This document shows positions 24,501 through 36,257 of a stretch of 64,000 nucleotides of DNA, in pieces (position 1 is the stretch's first letter; each line of letters starts with the position of its first letter). Position numbers and translations under genes: made by a program. Source of the DNA: Mesostigma viride (Eukaryota; Streptophyta; Mesostigmatophyceae; Mesostigmatales; Mesostigmataceae); the NCBI GenBank assembly GCA_009746045.1, contig RPFO01001075.1, forward strand, positions 219,501 to 283,500, given 5' to 3'. The notes under the pieces are model-generated. The model saw only the letters and a list, made by a program, of their open reading frames with translations, was not told where the DNA came from and did not search any database.

Positions 24501-27500
24501 AGTGCGTGGATGCGGGGTGACGGGGGCAGGGTGATCAGAACGGTTTCCATGGCACAGGCGACACATCCCAGAGAAAGTGCTTGCACATAGCACTGATACG
24601 CACATGCCACACACAGCGTTGAGACATCCACAGCCGCCGCATCACCATCGCCCACAAACCCATGCCCCTCTAGTTGTCCCCCACCCCCCGCTCACGTCGC
24701 CTTGACCAGCGCCGCGATGACCTTGGCACCCGCCGCGCTGGTCCCCTTGCGCCCGCCTGTGGCCCCCTTTGCTGACTCGCTGGCGGTGCCCGCCTTGCTT
24801 GCCGCCATCCGCTGGCTGCCGATCGACATGGGGAGGGGCACATCGTCCTCCGTGCTGCTGCGCCGGCTGCGCTGCCCGGTGGCCTCTTGCGCCCCCATGG
24901 GCGCGCGAGGGCTGATGCTGCGGCCCACGTGTGCCTCGCTGCTGTCATCCGTGCCACGCCGCGCGGTGAGGTGCGTCGACGCCTCAAAGAGTGGGTTGTC
25001 TTGCCCTGCCTGGTGGCGCGGGCGCGGCCGAGGGGGAGGGAGGGGACAGGCATGTGAGGGGGAGGGGGAGGGGCATGTGTCAGACACCGGGTCAGCGGCG
25101 GTGACTCACCACACGACACATCAAATTACACACTTCATGACACATCACATTACACATCACATTACACATCACATTACACACTACATGACACATCATACGA
25201 TCAAATTGCGACAAACCACCGGCCCGTGACCAATCAGGCAGGTAGGTGAAGCATGCACAAGCAAGACACGCAAGCGTGAGAAGAGGAGCCCCCAGGACCG
25301 GGAGGGCATCCGGCACCTGACAGGCCTGAGCTGGACAGCCCATCAGGTCGCCTCAACTTGCCAACAAACAATTGGCTTGTTGTGCCACATTCCTGCCGAC
25401 TGTCACCGTCACATCGTGCCTAGCTCGCAACGGTTCTTACCCGTGCTCCCTGGCTGATCCGGCACGCCCGGTTGGTGGGTCCCACTCGTCCTCGACCCCG
25501 TGTCTCAGCAAAACGTGTCGACACTATAGACGTGGCTCAGCAAACAGGCGTCACTTGACATGGGTCACTAAAGGGTAGCAAGGATCCACAGGGCCATGGC
25601 CGATGGGCGCACTACTCTCTTCTGCGTGGGCGGACCCCTCTCTTCCATGCAGTCGTGCATGTTGGGTGTGCGATTCATGCGCTAAAGTAGCCAGTCATCT
25701 GTATTAAACACTGGTTGACTACTTACACGATTGACCGCCGCATGCAGCGCGCTGCTGGTAGCGATGAGGCAGCCCGCCCGGTTGCCTCGCGAAGGCTCGC
25801 CTGTTCGGGCTCACCTGTTCGCGCTCAACCGTCCACGCTCACCTGTACCTGTGAGGATGAGAGCTCACCACCCACGGGCTGCTCACCTGGCACAGCTGTT
25901 GCAGGCCCATGACCCAGGCCTCCAGGTCGTCGTACGATCCCGCCTGCGAGCGCACGATGCAAGCATGCACAGAGCGTGAGGAACCGAGGTCAAGACCAAG
26001 GATATGTGGGGCCCATCGGACGCAGCCGTCATCCGTTGTGACTACGCATACCGAAAGGTCATGCCTAAAAAATTAAAAGTAAAGTAAACAAAGGTCATGC
26101 AAGCGCCACCCAGCATCCGGCCTCTATGCCCCAGAGGTAGTGCCCCACATACACACCCACCGGCATATCCACGATGCCATGCCACCATGCAAACACCACC
26201 ACAACTCTCAATTAAAGGCCAGTAGTGCCCGACTCAACTGTTTCTAAAAATGCTATGCGCTTCTGGGGACCAGAGGATGAAGAAGGAGGAAGCAGGATGA
26301 AGTAGGATGAAAATAGTACAGATGAGTGTATCATCGCGTCAACTTTTCCCTTCCCCTTGCCCCTTGTGAGACACTCCAACCCATGTGTGAGAAGGTGCAG
26401 TGTGGGCGTTCCAAGAGATTGTGGGTGAAAACAGCCACTCCCCTGAGCTGGCAGGGGTGTGACAGTGCTCGCTGCCACCACAGCCACCCAGGGGGCTCCA
26501 GGGCAGCCGGTGCACCCACCTCCAGCGTCAGCGTGCGTGAGCGGGGCTTGACCACCACCAGGCTGAAGCAGCGCGAGTCGTCCACCACGCCGCGGTGGCC
26601 CTGCGCGCCGCGGGAGACCTGCCGGAGGTGGAGCGTGGGGGCATGGGGGCATGGGGGCATGATGGCATGGGGGCATGGGGGCATGGGGGCATGGGGGCGT
26701 GGGGGCATGAGGGCATGGGGGCATGTTGGGCACTTGGCCGTGCTACTGCATGCGTTTGAGTGTGTAGGCACGTGGGCGTGCAGCACTGCCAAGTACGGGA
26801 AGGCGGTGCACGTTGCATGGGACCAGATGCCTCGCCCAAAGGGAGCACGCCACGTGGGGTCTGCACATGGAGCACGCCACGTGGGGTCTGCACATGGAGC
26901 ACGCCACGTGGGGTCTGCACATGGAGCACGCCACGTGGGGTCTGCACATGGAGCGCGGTGCAAGGGGCTGGGGGAACCCACCAGATGTCTCCGTACGGTG
27001 ACCCCATGACTATACCCCAGAAGCTGGCCCATCACTGGTCGTGGCCGCCTCTTGTGTCAAAGACCCGACATCACATCGAGCCATGTCGAGTTGGCAGCCG
27101 TCCCAGCGCCCCAACGCACCTACCTCGCAACAAACACGCCGTACCTTGCAGCAGCGCACGTCTCCTGAGGTCTCTCCTCCCACAAAAGACCCATACACGC
27201 ACGCACGTCTGCGCATCCATGCCCCTGGCCTTTGTTTGAGAAGGTGCACTGGCAGACGTCACCTAGTTTTGTTCCAATCATCCAAACCATCCCAAACTAT
27301 CCACATGCCTGGACCCCGCATGACTCCCGCGTCAGGGCAGGGGATGCGGGCCCCTGCCAGGGTGCTGACGATGGGGTGGATGACACGCCATACTGCACAT
27401 CATGTGCTGCAAAATATATCTCCCACAGCTAGCCCACACACATGGCGGCGGGCGGTGGCACCCTGTGACGCTGGCCCTACAAAAATAGCCACGCTGCCAC

Positions 27501-30376
27501 CTGGCAACCACCATCTGCTACCTGGCAACCACCATCTGCCACCTGCCACCCACCATCTGCCACCCACCATCTGCCACCTGGCACCCACCATGGACACGCA
27601 GCGCAGGTTGACGTGACCAATGCGCTTGCCCCCAGCACCCGGGTCCACCGGTGCGTGGCCTGCACGGTGCGGCCCCTCTGCATGCTCCGCCTCCATCCAT
27701 TCAATCGTGCACAGGTCCAGCGTGACACGGAAGAAGTAGCGCTTGGGCTGGGGGGTGGAGGCATGCATGTTGGGGGGGGGGGGGGGGGAGGTTCCCGTCA
27801 GTGGGCACAGGCGCGTGGCGCGATGTAGATCAAAGGGAGGCGAAACGTTGAGGGGTCTTTGCTTGCCAGATCTACCGAAAAAAAAAAAAAAACGCACTTG
27901 ATGTGAGCAGGGGCCTGAGATCACTAGGGCTGCCCCGGCTGCACCCAGGTACCCACCTGCCTGACGTAGCCAACACACAAGCACACAGAGGCATCACCTC
28001 CCTCCCCCCAAGCCCACCATCGCTGCACCCGCGGCTCACCTTGCCGATGGCGTTCGAAGTGTACTTGGTCATCCACGCGCCCCTCATCAGGTACTCGTGA
28101 AGCGTACGGCGTTGAGCCTCCCATGCGCCCCCCTCGCCCCCACGTGTGTCTCGGGGTGAGAATGGGGACTGGGGTGGTGATGATGGGGGTGGTGGCGGCG
28201 GCCAGGCGGGCACCAGGTGGCCATCCGACTCACCCTGGTGCCTGGTGGGGCCATCCAGGAGTAACTCCCTCGCCGATTGCCGACCACAACTGGCCATGAG
28301 CACGGCAGAATGATCGTCTGTGGCATGCTGCCGTGCTGCCGCATCACCCGTCCCTGCTTCCACAGCCCTCATCGGCTGCAGATGGGGCACCCTGCCAGCG
28401 TCCCTGGTGTATTCAACAGTGCCATCCTCAGGGATTCTGGTGGCCAACCCCTCCTCCGTCCCCCCCCCTTGCCCGCCGTTCGGGGCATCAAACTGCAGCG
28501 GCATGGAGCGGTGCTTGAAGCTTGTGGACACCCAGGAGACCCCCCACACGCTGTTGGCATGTGCGAGCGGCCGCCCACCACCCCCAACCTGGCCTGCCAC
28601 GGCTGCTGAGTCCAACGCCGCTGCCTTGTTCCCAGGGTGCACTTGTGACTCCCCCGCATGCGCCACCCCCAGGCCACCCCATGCAATGTGATAGGGGCGC
28701 CGCCCAGCTTCCCCCCCGCCGTTCACAGGATCGCCAGAGTCTCCCCCAAAGCGCTCGACCTCATCATGGCTGGTGCAGTCGCTGATATCAGCGGCGTCAT
28801 CAACCCCCAAAAGACTGCCCTCATCGCTGCTCCCTGACGCGCTGTGCCCCCGCTGGCTGCTGGCAGACCACCCTCCCACGATACTCTTGCGGTGCATGCG
28901 CCACTGCTGCCACAGCTGAGCCGAGGGACCGCGGCTTCCCCCGCCACAGCCACCTGCGATTTCTGGCCGGTCAGGACCAGACGCATCGGCCCCCGGGTCC
29001 CTACCGCCCGTCACTAGCGCTGATATCGGCTCTGGCAGCTGGGACAAGCGTGGCAGGCGGGAGAGGGTCAACTTGGATAGGGGCCCGCGCGAGCCGGCGC
29101 CACCGCCCGCACCACCAGGGGCACCTTCCCCCTGTGCCTCCCCCTCGCCGTCGTTGCTGAAGATGCTGGTGCGCCCCACATCCAGCACGAGCACACGTTC
29201 GCGCCCATGGGCATGGCCACCACGCCGCGCGCTGCGGGGCAAGCTGGCCGCCTCGTCATCGCCCCCGTCCCCCCCATCGTTGCCAAAGTAGGCGTGTTCT
29301 ACCGGGAAGTTGAAGGGGGCCACAGGCACATCACTCGCCGGCACACCGAAAATAGGGTCCGACGCACTGGCTTCCCCCTCCCAGGGCGCTCCCTGGCAGT
29401 TGCCGCCATGCTCCGCCCCCTGTGCCCGGTGGCCCGACGAATCAGGTGTCCCCTTGCCCGGCCCGTGGGCATGGGTAGGGGCCTGACGGTGCCCCGGCTG
29501 GAGGCCGCCCGGTGCATCCCTGTGGTAACGCAGCACGTCCCCTGGTGCCCATGTGCGGTTGCCCCACGGGGCGCTGCTGGCCCCGGCTGATGTGATCGCG
29601 GCATGGTTGGCAGCATGGTGGGTAGCATGGTTGCGTGCGCCAGTCACCGCAGAGGGGGCGCCCGTGCGAAGGCCATGGTCTAGCGGCAACAAGCCGTCCG
29701 CCGCATCCAGCGGAGCCCCATGGCTGGCCGGCCTGGCTGCCCGGGGCGAGCTCTCCACCAAATCCTCCATATCTAATACTTGCAGCCCCCCCCCGTCGCT
29801 GCCAGCTGCCCCCCACGGCTCCACGAGGGGGGCACCACCCCAGAAAGCGACACACACAGAGGCCTCCTCTGCCGGCACATCCACCGCTTGCCCACCAAAC
29901 GCCGCCTCCATCGCGGCCTGGGGTTGGGCCCATCGCGGGCTCTTGGACACCGGAAGCGTGGCATGGGATGAGGTTGACTCGGCACCCTCCAGCTGGGGGG
30001 GATTCCCATGCTCCCGCGGTTCGCCCAGGGGCTTGTCTGGGCTGGCGTCTAGCACTGCGTCACGTCGGGGGGGCGCTAGCTTAGGGTCTAGGACCGCATG
30101 ACGCCGTGGAGGTGCGATGCGTGGCACGCCGTTCGCCCCCTCCCGGACGCCCCTTAGCGCGCCATGATCTGTCAAGCGAGATTGGATGGCTTTTCGTGCC
30201 CGTCGAAGAGAACTGGCCGCACTTGCGGGCGTCATCTCGTATGGGAGCCCTGCGCCTGATCCATCAAAACCCATTCTATCCACCCGGTGGTGCGCGTGAG
30301 CCGACTCTCCGTTGATCACACCTCGGGCATCGCGACAGGGTCGAAATAAAGGGCCTCCAGCCTGAGCCTGCGCCAA
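18501..30376 (-). CDS. PH domain and ankyrin-repeat protein, ~1405 aa, 11 exons
   Basis: Proposed exons (high to low coordinate): 30376-28040, 27747-27589, 26618-26520, 25943-25887, 25009-24696, 24375-23667, 22944-22861, 22278-22177, 21252-21196, 19355-19242, 18686-18501. All are GT-AG and phases match throughout. Residues 1-750 are low-complexity. A PH domain spans about 755-884 (LMRGAWMTKYTSNAIGK | PKRYFFRVTLDLCTIEW ... CFSLVVVKPRSRTLTLE | SYDDLEAWVMGLQQLCQ), with the final-helix Trp present. A linker of ~340 residues follows. Ankyrin-type repeats span about 1226-1325 (HIEDLFRRGLSPYVCDASGN, FVNHQNNAGN|TALHYSFAFG, HGADDSILNYQG). A Gln/Pro/Tyr-rich tail ends at PVFPR. The role is inferred only: phosphoinositide or membrane binding plus protein interaction. 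The start Met and the last exon are the least certain parts. Confidence 0.85.
19697..20078 (+). repeat. 18-bp minisatellite, about 21 units, in intron 9
   Basis: GTAACGCAGCGGACCATA repeated with rare changes (CAGCAG, GCGGCG). It lies in the 1840-bp intron between the ankyrin exons at 21252-21196 and 19355-19242. Period 18 keeps frames open on both strands, but no splice or domain evidence supports translation. Confidence 0.9.
21709..21870 (+). repeat. 12-bp GGAAAGTCCCGA minisatellite in intron 8
   Basis: About 13 degenerate units (GGAAAGTCCCGAT, GAAAAGTCCCGAC, GGAAAGTCCCAAT) within the intron 22176-21253 of the PH-ankyrin gene. Confidence 0.85.
22755..22860 (+). repeat. Pyrimidine-rich CCCTTCC tract in intron 7
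   Basis: A strongly C/T-biased stretch beside the donor of exon 7 (exon end 22861). On the gene strand it is a G/A tract starting within a few bases of the splice donor. Confidence 0.7.
25110..25195 (+). repeat. CACATTACACAT short tandem array in intron 4
   Basis: About seven imperfect units of CACATCACATTA and similar, in the intron 25886-25010 of the PH-ankyrin gene. Confidence 0.75.
26637..26725 (+). repeat. GGGGGCATG 7-9-bp array in intron 2
   Basis: About eleven units of GGGGGCATG with some variants, immediately upstream (gene strand) of the exon 3 acceptor at 26619-26620. On the gene strand it is C-rich and may serve as the polypyrimidine tract. Confidence 0.8.
26844..26955 (+). repeat. 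27-bp minisatellite, four units, in intron 2
   Basis: Units start at 26844, 26871, 26898 and 26925 (AGCACGCCACGTGGGGTCTG...). A diverged fifth start lies at 26952. Units are identical over the stretch I compared. Confidence 0.9.
27484..27587 (+). repeat. CACCATCTGCCACCTGG repeats beside exon 2 donor
   Basis: Five to six units of CCACCTGGCAACCACCATCT and shortened forms lead directly to the donor of PH exon 2 (exon end 27589). On the gene strand each unit begins ATGGTGGGT, so the true donor sequence is repeated as decoys through the array. Confidence 0.7.
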
Positions 30377-31260
30377 CTTGGACCAGCCGAGGACATCAAG
30401 CTTGAAAAGCGGCCGCTATCCAGGGATGCATACATATAAAGCCATAATATGCAAGTCCTCCCCTGTGCCGGGGATCGTGAATCAATAAGCCGTCGCGGGT
30501 GCAGAAAAGTGCATTACGACAGTGGATGCACTTATACCAGGATTAACCAATTTCCATGATCCATTTTGCTAAGCCGTATACGTAAAGAAGACAGAATCTT
30601 TTGGCGCATAGATAGACTACGCCTTTCAAACTCAGCATCCGCTTGTCTGCAGCATGACGACAGTAGTTACATGTATAGCGAGCTAATACATGGCTCCTTG
30701 CCTGCTTGCCATGCATGACCCAGCTGCGCGGTCGCGATCGGCCTACAGCCTGCAGGTACAACGTCGTTTCTTTCGCTTACGACTACCCGATGCTCTGTTG
30801 GCCAGTTTCCGTCCCTCGGACGGGGAAATTCCATTGCTATGGTGCATTTCTTCTTCTACGAGAAAAATAAAATGCACCGTACGTACCTGGATCACTGCAC
30901 TGCCTTGCTCGCGGCTCTTCACACCTCGCTGGTTATCACGCCGTGTGACCACCGTGGCGTATGATTCGTTATTTAGCTCGCTTTCGTTTTGTCCGATCAC
31001 CGCCTTGCAACGGTCTGCAATCTGCGCATGCCCATGAGCTGAGCAGAGTCTGACCTGCTTGCTAGGACGCACCAAGCAGCGTTCAGCGCGGGGGTGTCTG
31101 ATGATGCAACAGTCCACGGAACAGTACCCTACTGTAGTAGTAGTTGTTGTTGTTGTGTCCCACGCCGCCCAGGGGCAGCAGAGAAGTCCACGGAACAGTA
31201 CCCTAGTTCCATCCGATATACTACTTACCGGCCCTCTGCCACTACAGACTCGGCTGCCCA
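30377..31260. other. Upstream region of the PH-ankyrin gene
   Basis: No credible gene. It must contain the promoter of the minus-strand gene, but no clear TATA element was identified. It includes an interrupted inverted repeat GGTGCATTT / AAATGCACC near 30840-30878 and a direct repeat GTCCACGGAACAGTACCCTA at about 31115 and 31187. Confidence 0.4.
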
Positions 31261-31300
31261 TGTGCGGCGTGGGATTTTCGGGGTAATGGGTATATTTTTT

Positions 31301-31423
31301 AGAGCTTTTGACAGATCTGAAAAGTTAGGGCCCGAAAAATACAGATGGCTAGGCGTATATGCAGATCTGTTTTTTTATTCCAGATCTGTACGTAAACTCC
31401 GACGTAATGCCCTTACGTCTTCG
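31301..31423 (+). repeat. Left terminal inverted repeat
   Basis: Contains four internal AGATCTG boxes. Pairs with 34802-34924 with three mismatches. Confidence 0.85.
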
Positions 31424-32869
31424 AGACTCGTCCCGGGCCATGCATGCGGGCGGTGCGGCACAAATACCTGAAAATTAGCCAAAATTAGTCAGCCATGGTT
31501 TTAAAAGTAAGCTAATGGAATTTTAAGGCATGGTAAAACCAGTCCTGAAAAGCTAGCAGCCCAGTTTTATCGCGTGTAGATTGTTTGCTTTCTCGACATT
31601 TTGTTCGGACGCGAGTGCATTATCACGGGAAGCATTACGATTGGTAGGCAACGATGTCGACGTACGTGAAGCCTCTGCTCTATGACGGGAAGGCATCTGG
31701 CGTTGCTGCAACTGGAATCAGGCCAGTGCCATGTTCGGCACCGTGCACGCGGAAATAAGGCGCCGTCACGTTAGATAGCACTGCTGAGGACGAGCTGCGC
31801 CTGCCTGCCCATAGTTACCGAGTTTTTCTCGCATCGCACTGCATTATTGCTGGCCAGACTTTGCTGCCTTTATGCCCGACAGATTGGTTCACGAACCGTT
31901 TTAATTTGCTGCGTGCGTGGCTCCTGCCCTTCCATGGCAATGTTTGCAATTTCGCACGTTTTCGTTGTGATTGTTGGCACATACTACATAGCCATGCACA
32001 TGACATACTGCATGAAGGTCGCAAAGTTAGGTATAGTTTCTGCTTGTAAATCCTGACGTTATTGCTTCACACACGCTTCCTTGCAATGAAGGCCCTGGCC
32101 GAAGCTCGTTGCTTGCCAAAGCCTTCCTGTGTTGAACAGCGGTTCTCAGTGGGCACATGAAAGAGACGTTGCCAGGCATTGTAAGATTTCCAACCACACG
32201 CTTGTCCTGTAACCATGCAATTCATTCCATTTGCGTTATGAAGCTGGCAGCTTGTGAGCCTGCAACCATTAATTGCAGTTTGGCACATGTTACAACAAGT
32301 AGGCTCCTTGAATTTAGGCTGCTTTCTCGCTTATTTTTGCTGATGCTACAGGCAACTTTGGACTTTACACGAACTTGAGTCCCACCCGCATCCAGCCCCC
32401 CCAATCATCCATCCACTCCGTCCCTACCCACCCAATTATACCACCGTCTTCCCGCCCACTCTTGAACTAATCAGCCCAACCCCCCAGCCCAAGACACAGG
32501 CAAATGCCCATGTAGCCACCCATGTGCGCGTGCAAAGAGACACTCAACTAGCTAGGCTGCATATACGTGCCATGGGGGCATAACAGGTGCATGGGCGCAG
32601 GTGCACATGCAGGCCCGCAGGCATGCACACAAGCAGGCAGACAGGCTGACAGATGGGTGGGCAGTAGGCGGGTGGCAGACATGCAGGCGGGCAGGCGGGA
32701 GGATGGGCAGAACGTTGGGTGGACAGGCGAGTAAGAAGGTCGTTGGGTCCAAGCAACCAGTTTATTGGTGATGGATTAATGTATGTGGCGCATGTGTGCA
32801 AGTCTGCCTGTGTTTGTGTGGGATTGTATGCATGTGCACGTGTGCTCGTGGGTGTGTGCACATTTGTGT

Positions 32870-33775
32870 GCATGTGTGTTCTGACGACGATGTGTGTGTT
32901 AGTGTGTGCGCATGTGTTAGCGTGCATGTGCGCACGTGGGTGTGTGCATGTGTGCATGTGTGCGTGTGTGCGTGTGTGCATGTGTGCATGTGTGCATGTG
33001 TGCGTGTGTGCGTGTGTGCGTGTGTGCGTGTGTGCCTGTGTGCGTGTGTGCGTGTGTGCGTGTGTGCGTGTGTGCGTGTGTGCGTGTGTGCGTGTGTGCG
33101 TGTGTGCGTGTGTGCGTGTGTGCGTGTGTGCGTGTGTGCGTGTGTGCGTGTGTGCGTGTGTGCGTGTGTGCGTGTGTGCGTGTGTGCGTGTGTGCGTGTG
33201 TGCGTGTGTGCGTGTGTGCGTGTGTGCGTGTGTGCGTGTGTGCGTGTGTGCGTGTGTGCGTGTGTGCGTGTGTGCGTGTGTGCGTGTGTGCGTGTGTGCG
33301 TGTGTGCGTGTGTGCGTGTGTGCGTGTGTGCGTGTGTGCGTGTGTGCGTGTGTGCGTGTGTGCGTGTGTGCGTGTGTGCGTGTGTGCGTGTGTGCGTGTG
33401 TGCGTGTGTGCGTGTGTGCGTGTGTGCGTGTGTGCGTGTGTGCGTGTGTGCGTGTGTGCGTGTGTGCGTGTGTGCGTGTGTGCGTGTGTGCGTGTGTGCG
33501 TGTGTGCATGTGTGCATGTGTGCATGTGTGCGTGTGTGCATGTGTGTATGTGTGCATGTGTGTATGCGTGCGTGTGTGCATGTGTGTGTGTGTGTGCGTG
33601 TGTGCATGCGTGCATGTGTGCATGTGTGCATGTGTGCATGTGTGCATGTGTGTATGTGTGTGCGTGTGTGCATGTGTGTGTGAACATTTGTGTGCATGTG
33701 CAGTATGTGGGCGTGTGTGTGTGAACATTTGTGTGCATGTGCAGTATGTGGGCGTGTGTGTGTGTGCATGTGTGT
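32870..33775 (+). repeat. TGTGCG / TGTGCA hexanucleotide array
   Basis: An almost pure GTGTGC array of about 0.5 kb in the centre (33000-33510) with TGTGCA variants at both edges. Two 50-bp direct repeats containing GTGTGCATGTGCAGTATGTG lie at 33680-33770. Long frames on both strands are artefacts. It lies inside the inverted-repeat element. Confidence 0.95.
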
Positions 33776-34801
33776 GTGCTGGGGGGTAGGATGGATAGGG
33801 AAAACAAAGAGTGAAAAATGCAAGGTGTGGGGGAGTTCAATGTTTCACCTCGCGGCAAAAGTCATTGTGCCTGCCGCGTGTATTGACAAGCAGCTGTGGG
33901 CACGGTTGCAGCAAGTGAGTACACGCCAAGGGCCTAGACGGTTCATGCACTAGCACACAGCCAATGGGACGAAACATCTGCACATATAACTTGGGTTCAT
34001 CAATTCTGCACATTACCGGCTTGGGTTCATCAACTGAATTCTGCACCTTACACTTGCATGGCTCATGGTTTCAATCGCTGCTCAATTGACAGAAAATGCA
34101 CAGGCCATCAACATTCAGATATGTTAATCCTGAAAAGTGACCTTCCACACCAGGAGAATGAAGGTCGATGCTGCTTTGACGCATGAGCCTAATCCACGTG
34201 CTCTCGGAGGTCTCCACCTCGGCAGGAGCACCTGCAGGCGTCGTGGCTCGCTTACCTCAAGCAATATGCGCATGCTGAAAGCTACCGGGGTCTATGCAGA
34301 GTTACATTATCGGCCCGGACAAAGCACATCTTTCTCGGCAACGAAGCTCTGAGCAGCGCTATATTGTCGTGGCCGGACTTCAATGTCGCCATTAAAATGT
34401 CAAAAGCTGTTTGATTCGTCCAAGGAAAATGCGTGCATGGTAGACAGATAATAAGATGCCCGGGCGTATAGACATGACAAGCAACTGCTTAGATGGCGCT
34501 CCTCGCGTTTTCCCTCGACTCAGTTCGTAATGGCGCCTAATCCAATGCAGCAAATGCACATGGGTGTGACCAGAATACAGAGCCTAGTGCACGCGGCATT
34601 ATTGTTTGGTCTGTCGCACAATTGCTGTTGTGTTTGCAATTATTCTGCTCGCTAAGATGCAGGATTAACTTCGTCTTGATTTCTTAATTACCCTCGTGTG
34701 CAGGTCATACGGCTGACATTCCTCTAGCTTTCGTACAGTAGCCATGGCTGAATTTTGCTTCCAGGTACTGAACAAGTGAACACGGCCTGCACCTCGACCG
34801 C

Positions 34802-34924
34802 CGAAGACGTAAAGGCATTACGTCGGAGTTTACGTACAGATCTGGAATAAAAAAACAGATCTGCATATACGCCTAGCCATCTGTATTTTTCGGGCCCTAA
34901 CTTTACAGATCTGTCAAAAGCCCT
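34802..34924 (-). repeat. Right terminal inverted repeat
   Basis: Reverse complement of 31301-31423, with mismatches at outer position 3, near position 20 and close to the inner end. Confidence 0.85.
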
Positions 34925-34931
34925 ATTTTTT

Positions 34932-35190
34932 ATTAGCCAATTATGGACCAAAGAGGTGAGAGGGGAAATGAGTATCAGCGAATCCTAAATGAGATGGTCA
35001 CACACGGGTGTGAAGGTGACAGGTGAAGGGCTAGGCGTGGGATTTCGGGGAAATGGGTATATTTTACCTTGATTTTATTAGCCAATTATGGCCCAAAGAG
35101 GTGAGAGGGGAAATGAGTATCAGCGAATCCTAATTAAAGGTGGCCACACACACGTGTGGAGGTGACAGGTGAAAGGCTAGTAATTAATTA
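34932..35190 (+). repeat. 145-bp unit in tandem, two copies
   Basis: ATTAGCCAATTATGG...GGTGACAGGTGAAGGGCTAG begins at 34932 and again at 35077. A partial unit (GTGGGATTTTCGGGGTAATG, 31268-31300) left of the inverted-repeat element shows that the element landed in this repeat. A diverged minus-strand relative lies at 54110-54230. Confidence 0.8.
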
Positions 35191-35209
35191 GGTTTTATAA
35201 AGGTTTTAT

Positions 35210-36257
35210 ACTACTGTCTGGCACACCCTCCCAACGATCATACCATACAGCTTATCCAACGCATCGGCAGCAATTTTGTTTGGAAACAGAAAGGTTTGAT
35301 ATCTCACACGGTACATGGTTGGATAAGCCGGGATATGTCCTTTATGTCATGGTTGCACGGTGGTCTAGGGCTACACAACATGATCAGTACAATGGCGCTT
35401 GTGGTCGATGTATGCTAAACAAGTGATCAGCGTGTACATGGAAGTGAACACGCACCCTGGCTGCCTGTTGGCAAAAGAGTCTCTCTCCGCTATTTACACC
35501 CATGCTAATGGCACATCATGGCACCTTGACGCTGGAGTACTTGGCTGCACACTGATATCATACAAGGGGCTCCCCTGGTACTGGTCGCGCCTATGGTTAG
35601 GTTATCACAAGCTCAAACCTGGGCGCCTCGTTTTTCCCACCACTCGTGAGGAGGTTGCACGACAGATTCTTTATTTCAATGATTTGATCGTGGACAATGC
35701 GCGCAAGCCCTTGGGCACGTTACATGGGCACAACCCTTATGCTGGCTTCCTGTGCGCATCACCGGCCCCTGTTTTGAGAGTGCTCGATCTCTACGCGTGG
35801 CAGGGGGACAGATATCGGTTACGGGCATACACTGAAGTTAATGCTTGGGTGCAAAACATGCCATCGCTACACGCTTGGAACACCCTCATCCAGGCCATCC
35901 CAGCTACATGGCATGCTCTGATGATGGCCCCCCGCAAGGCCCTGCAACCGGGTGATTGGATCAGTTTTTACCCAGACGGGATCACATCCACATGCAAAGG
36001 TCTGGTCCGGGGAGTGTTGCCTCCGGCCGGAATTCAAGTCCAAGTGGCCGACACCCTTCCAGGCCACAATGGTTGCCTCAATCAGTTGGCGACATTATGT
36101 GTCTGTCTTCCAGCCCACCAATGTCACCGTATCCGGATGGTCCCGTGGTTAGTATCAAGGTCCTGCATGTTCCAGCCGGACCCCACGACCCCGCGGCGGA
36201 GGCCATCACTTGGTTACACGTAGGCAATACGAGATTGGATACTTTACCATTGGACCC
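35210..36257 (+). pseudogene. LINE family C, RT C-terminal half (first part)
   Basis: The frame opens with a typical LINE post-RT segment (IQRIGSNFVWKQKGLISHTVHG ... SWLHGGLGLHNM) at about 35250-35400, then runs through 35399-36223 with a frameshift near 36140 (VSIKVLHVPAGPHDPAAEAI) to the insertion site of the LTR element at 36257. The rest continues at 45725. The RT catalytic core lies upstream and is missing. Confidence 0.7.

Larger units (their letters stand above)
31301..34924. mobile_element. 3.6-kb element with 123-bp terminal inverted repeats, no transposase
   Basis: The left end (31301-31423) and right end (34802-34924) are reverse complements with three mismatches over about 123 bp, starting AGAGCTTTTGACAG / AGGGCTTTTGACAG. 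ATTTTTT (7 bp, or TATTTTTT with one base shift) flanks both ends. The outer flanks match an uninterrupted repeat unit at 35036-35090, which gives an empty-site comparison. The interior holds a TGTGCG array and no coding ORF. Terminus shape and a 7-8-bp duplication resemble non-autonomous hAT-like or foldback elements; the superfamily is not proven. Confidence 0.75.

Noticed and set aside
29553..30101. 182-codon plus-strand ORF inside the PH-ankyrin first exon
   Set aside because: Antisense shadow of a GC-rich exon; no motif.
32544..33858. Cys/Val- or His/Thr-rich frames of 260-390 codons
   Set aside because: Translation of the TGTGCG hexamer array; open in several frames at once.
31301..34924. 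LTR retrotransposon interpretation
   Set aside because: The terminal repeats are inverted, not direct, and no gag/pol is present.
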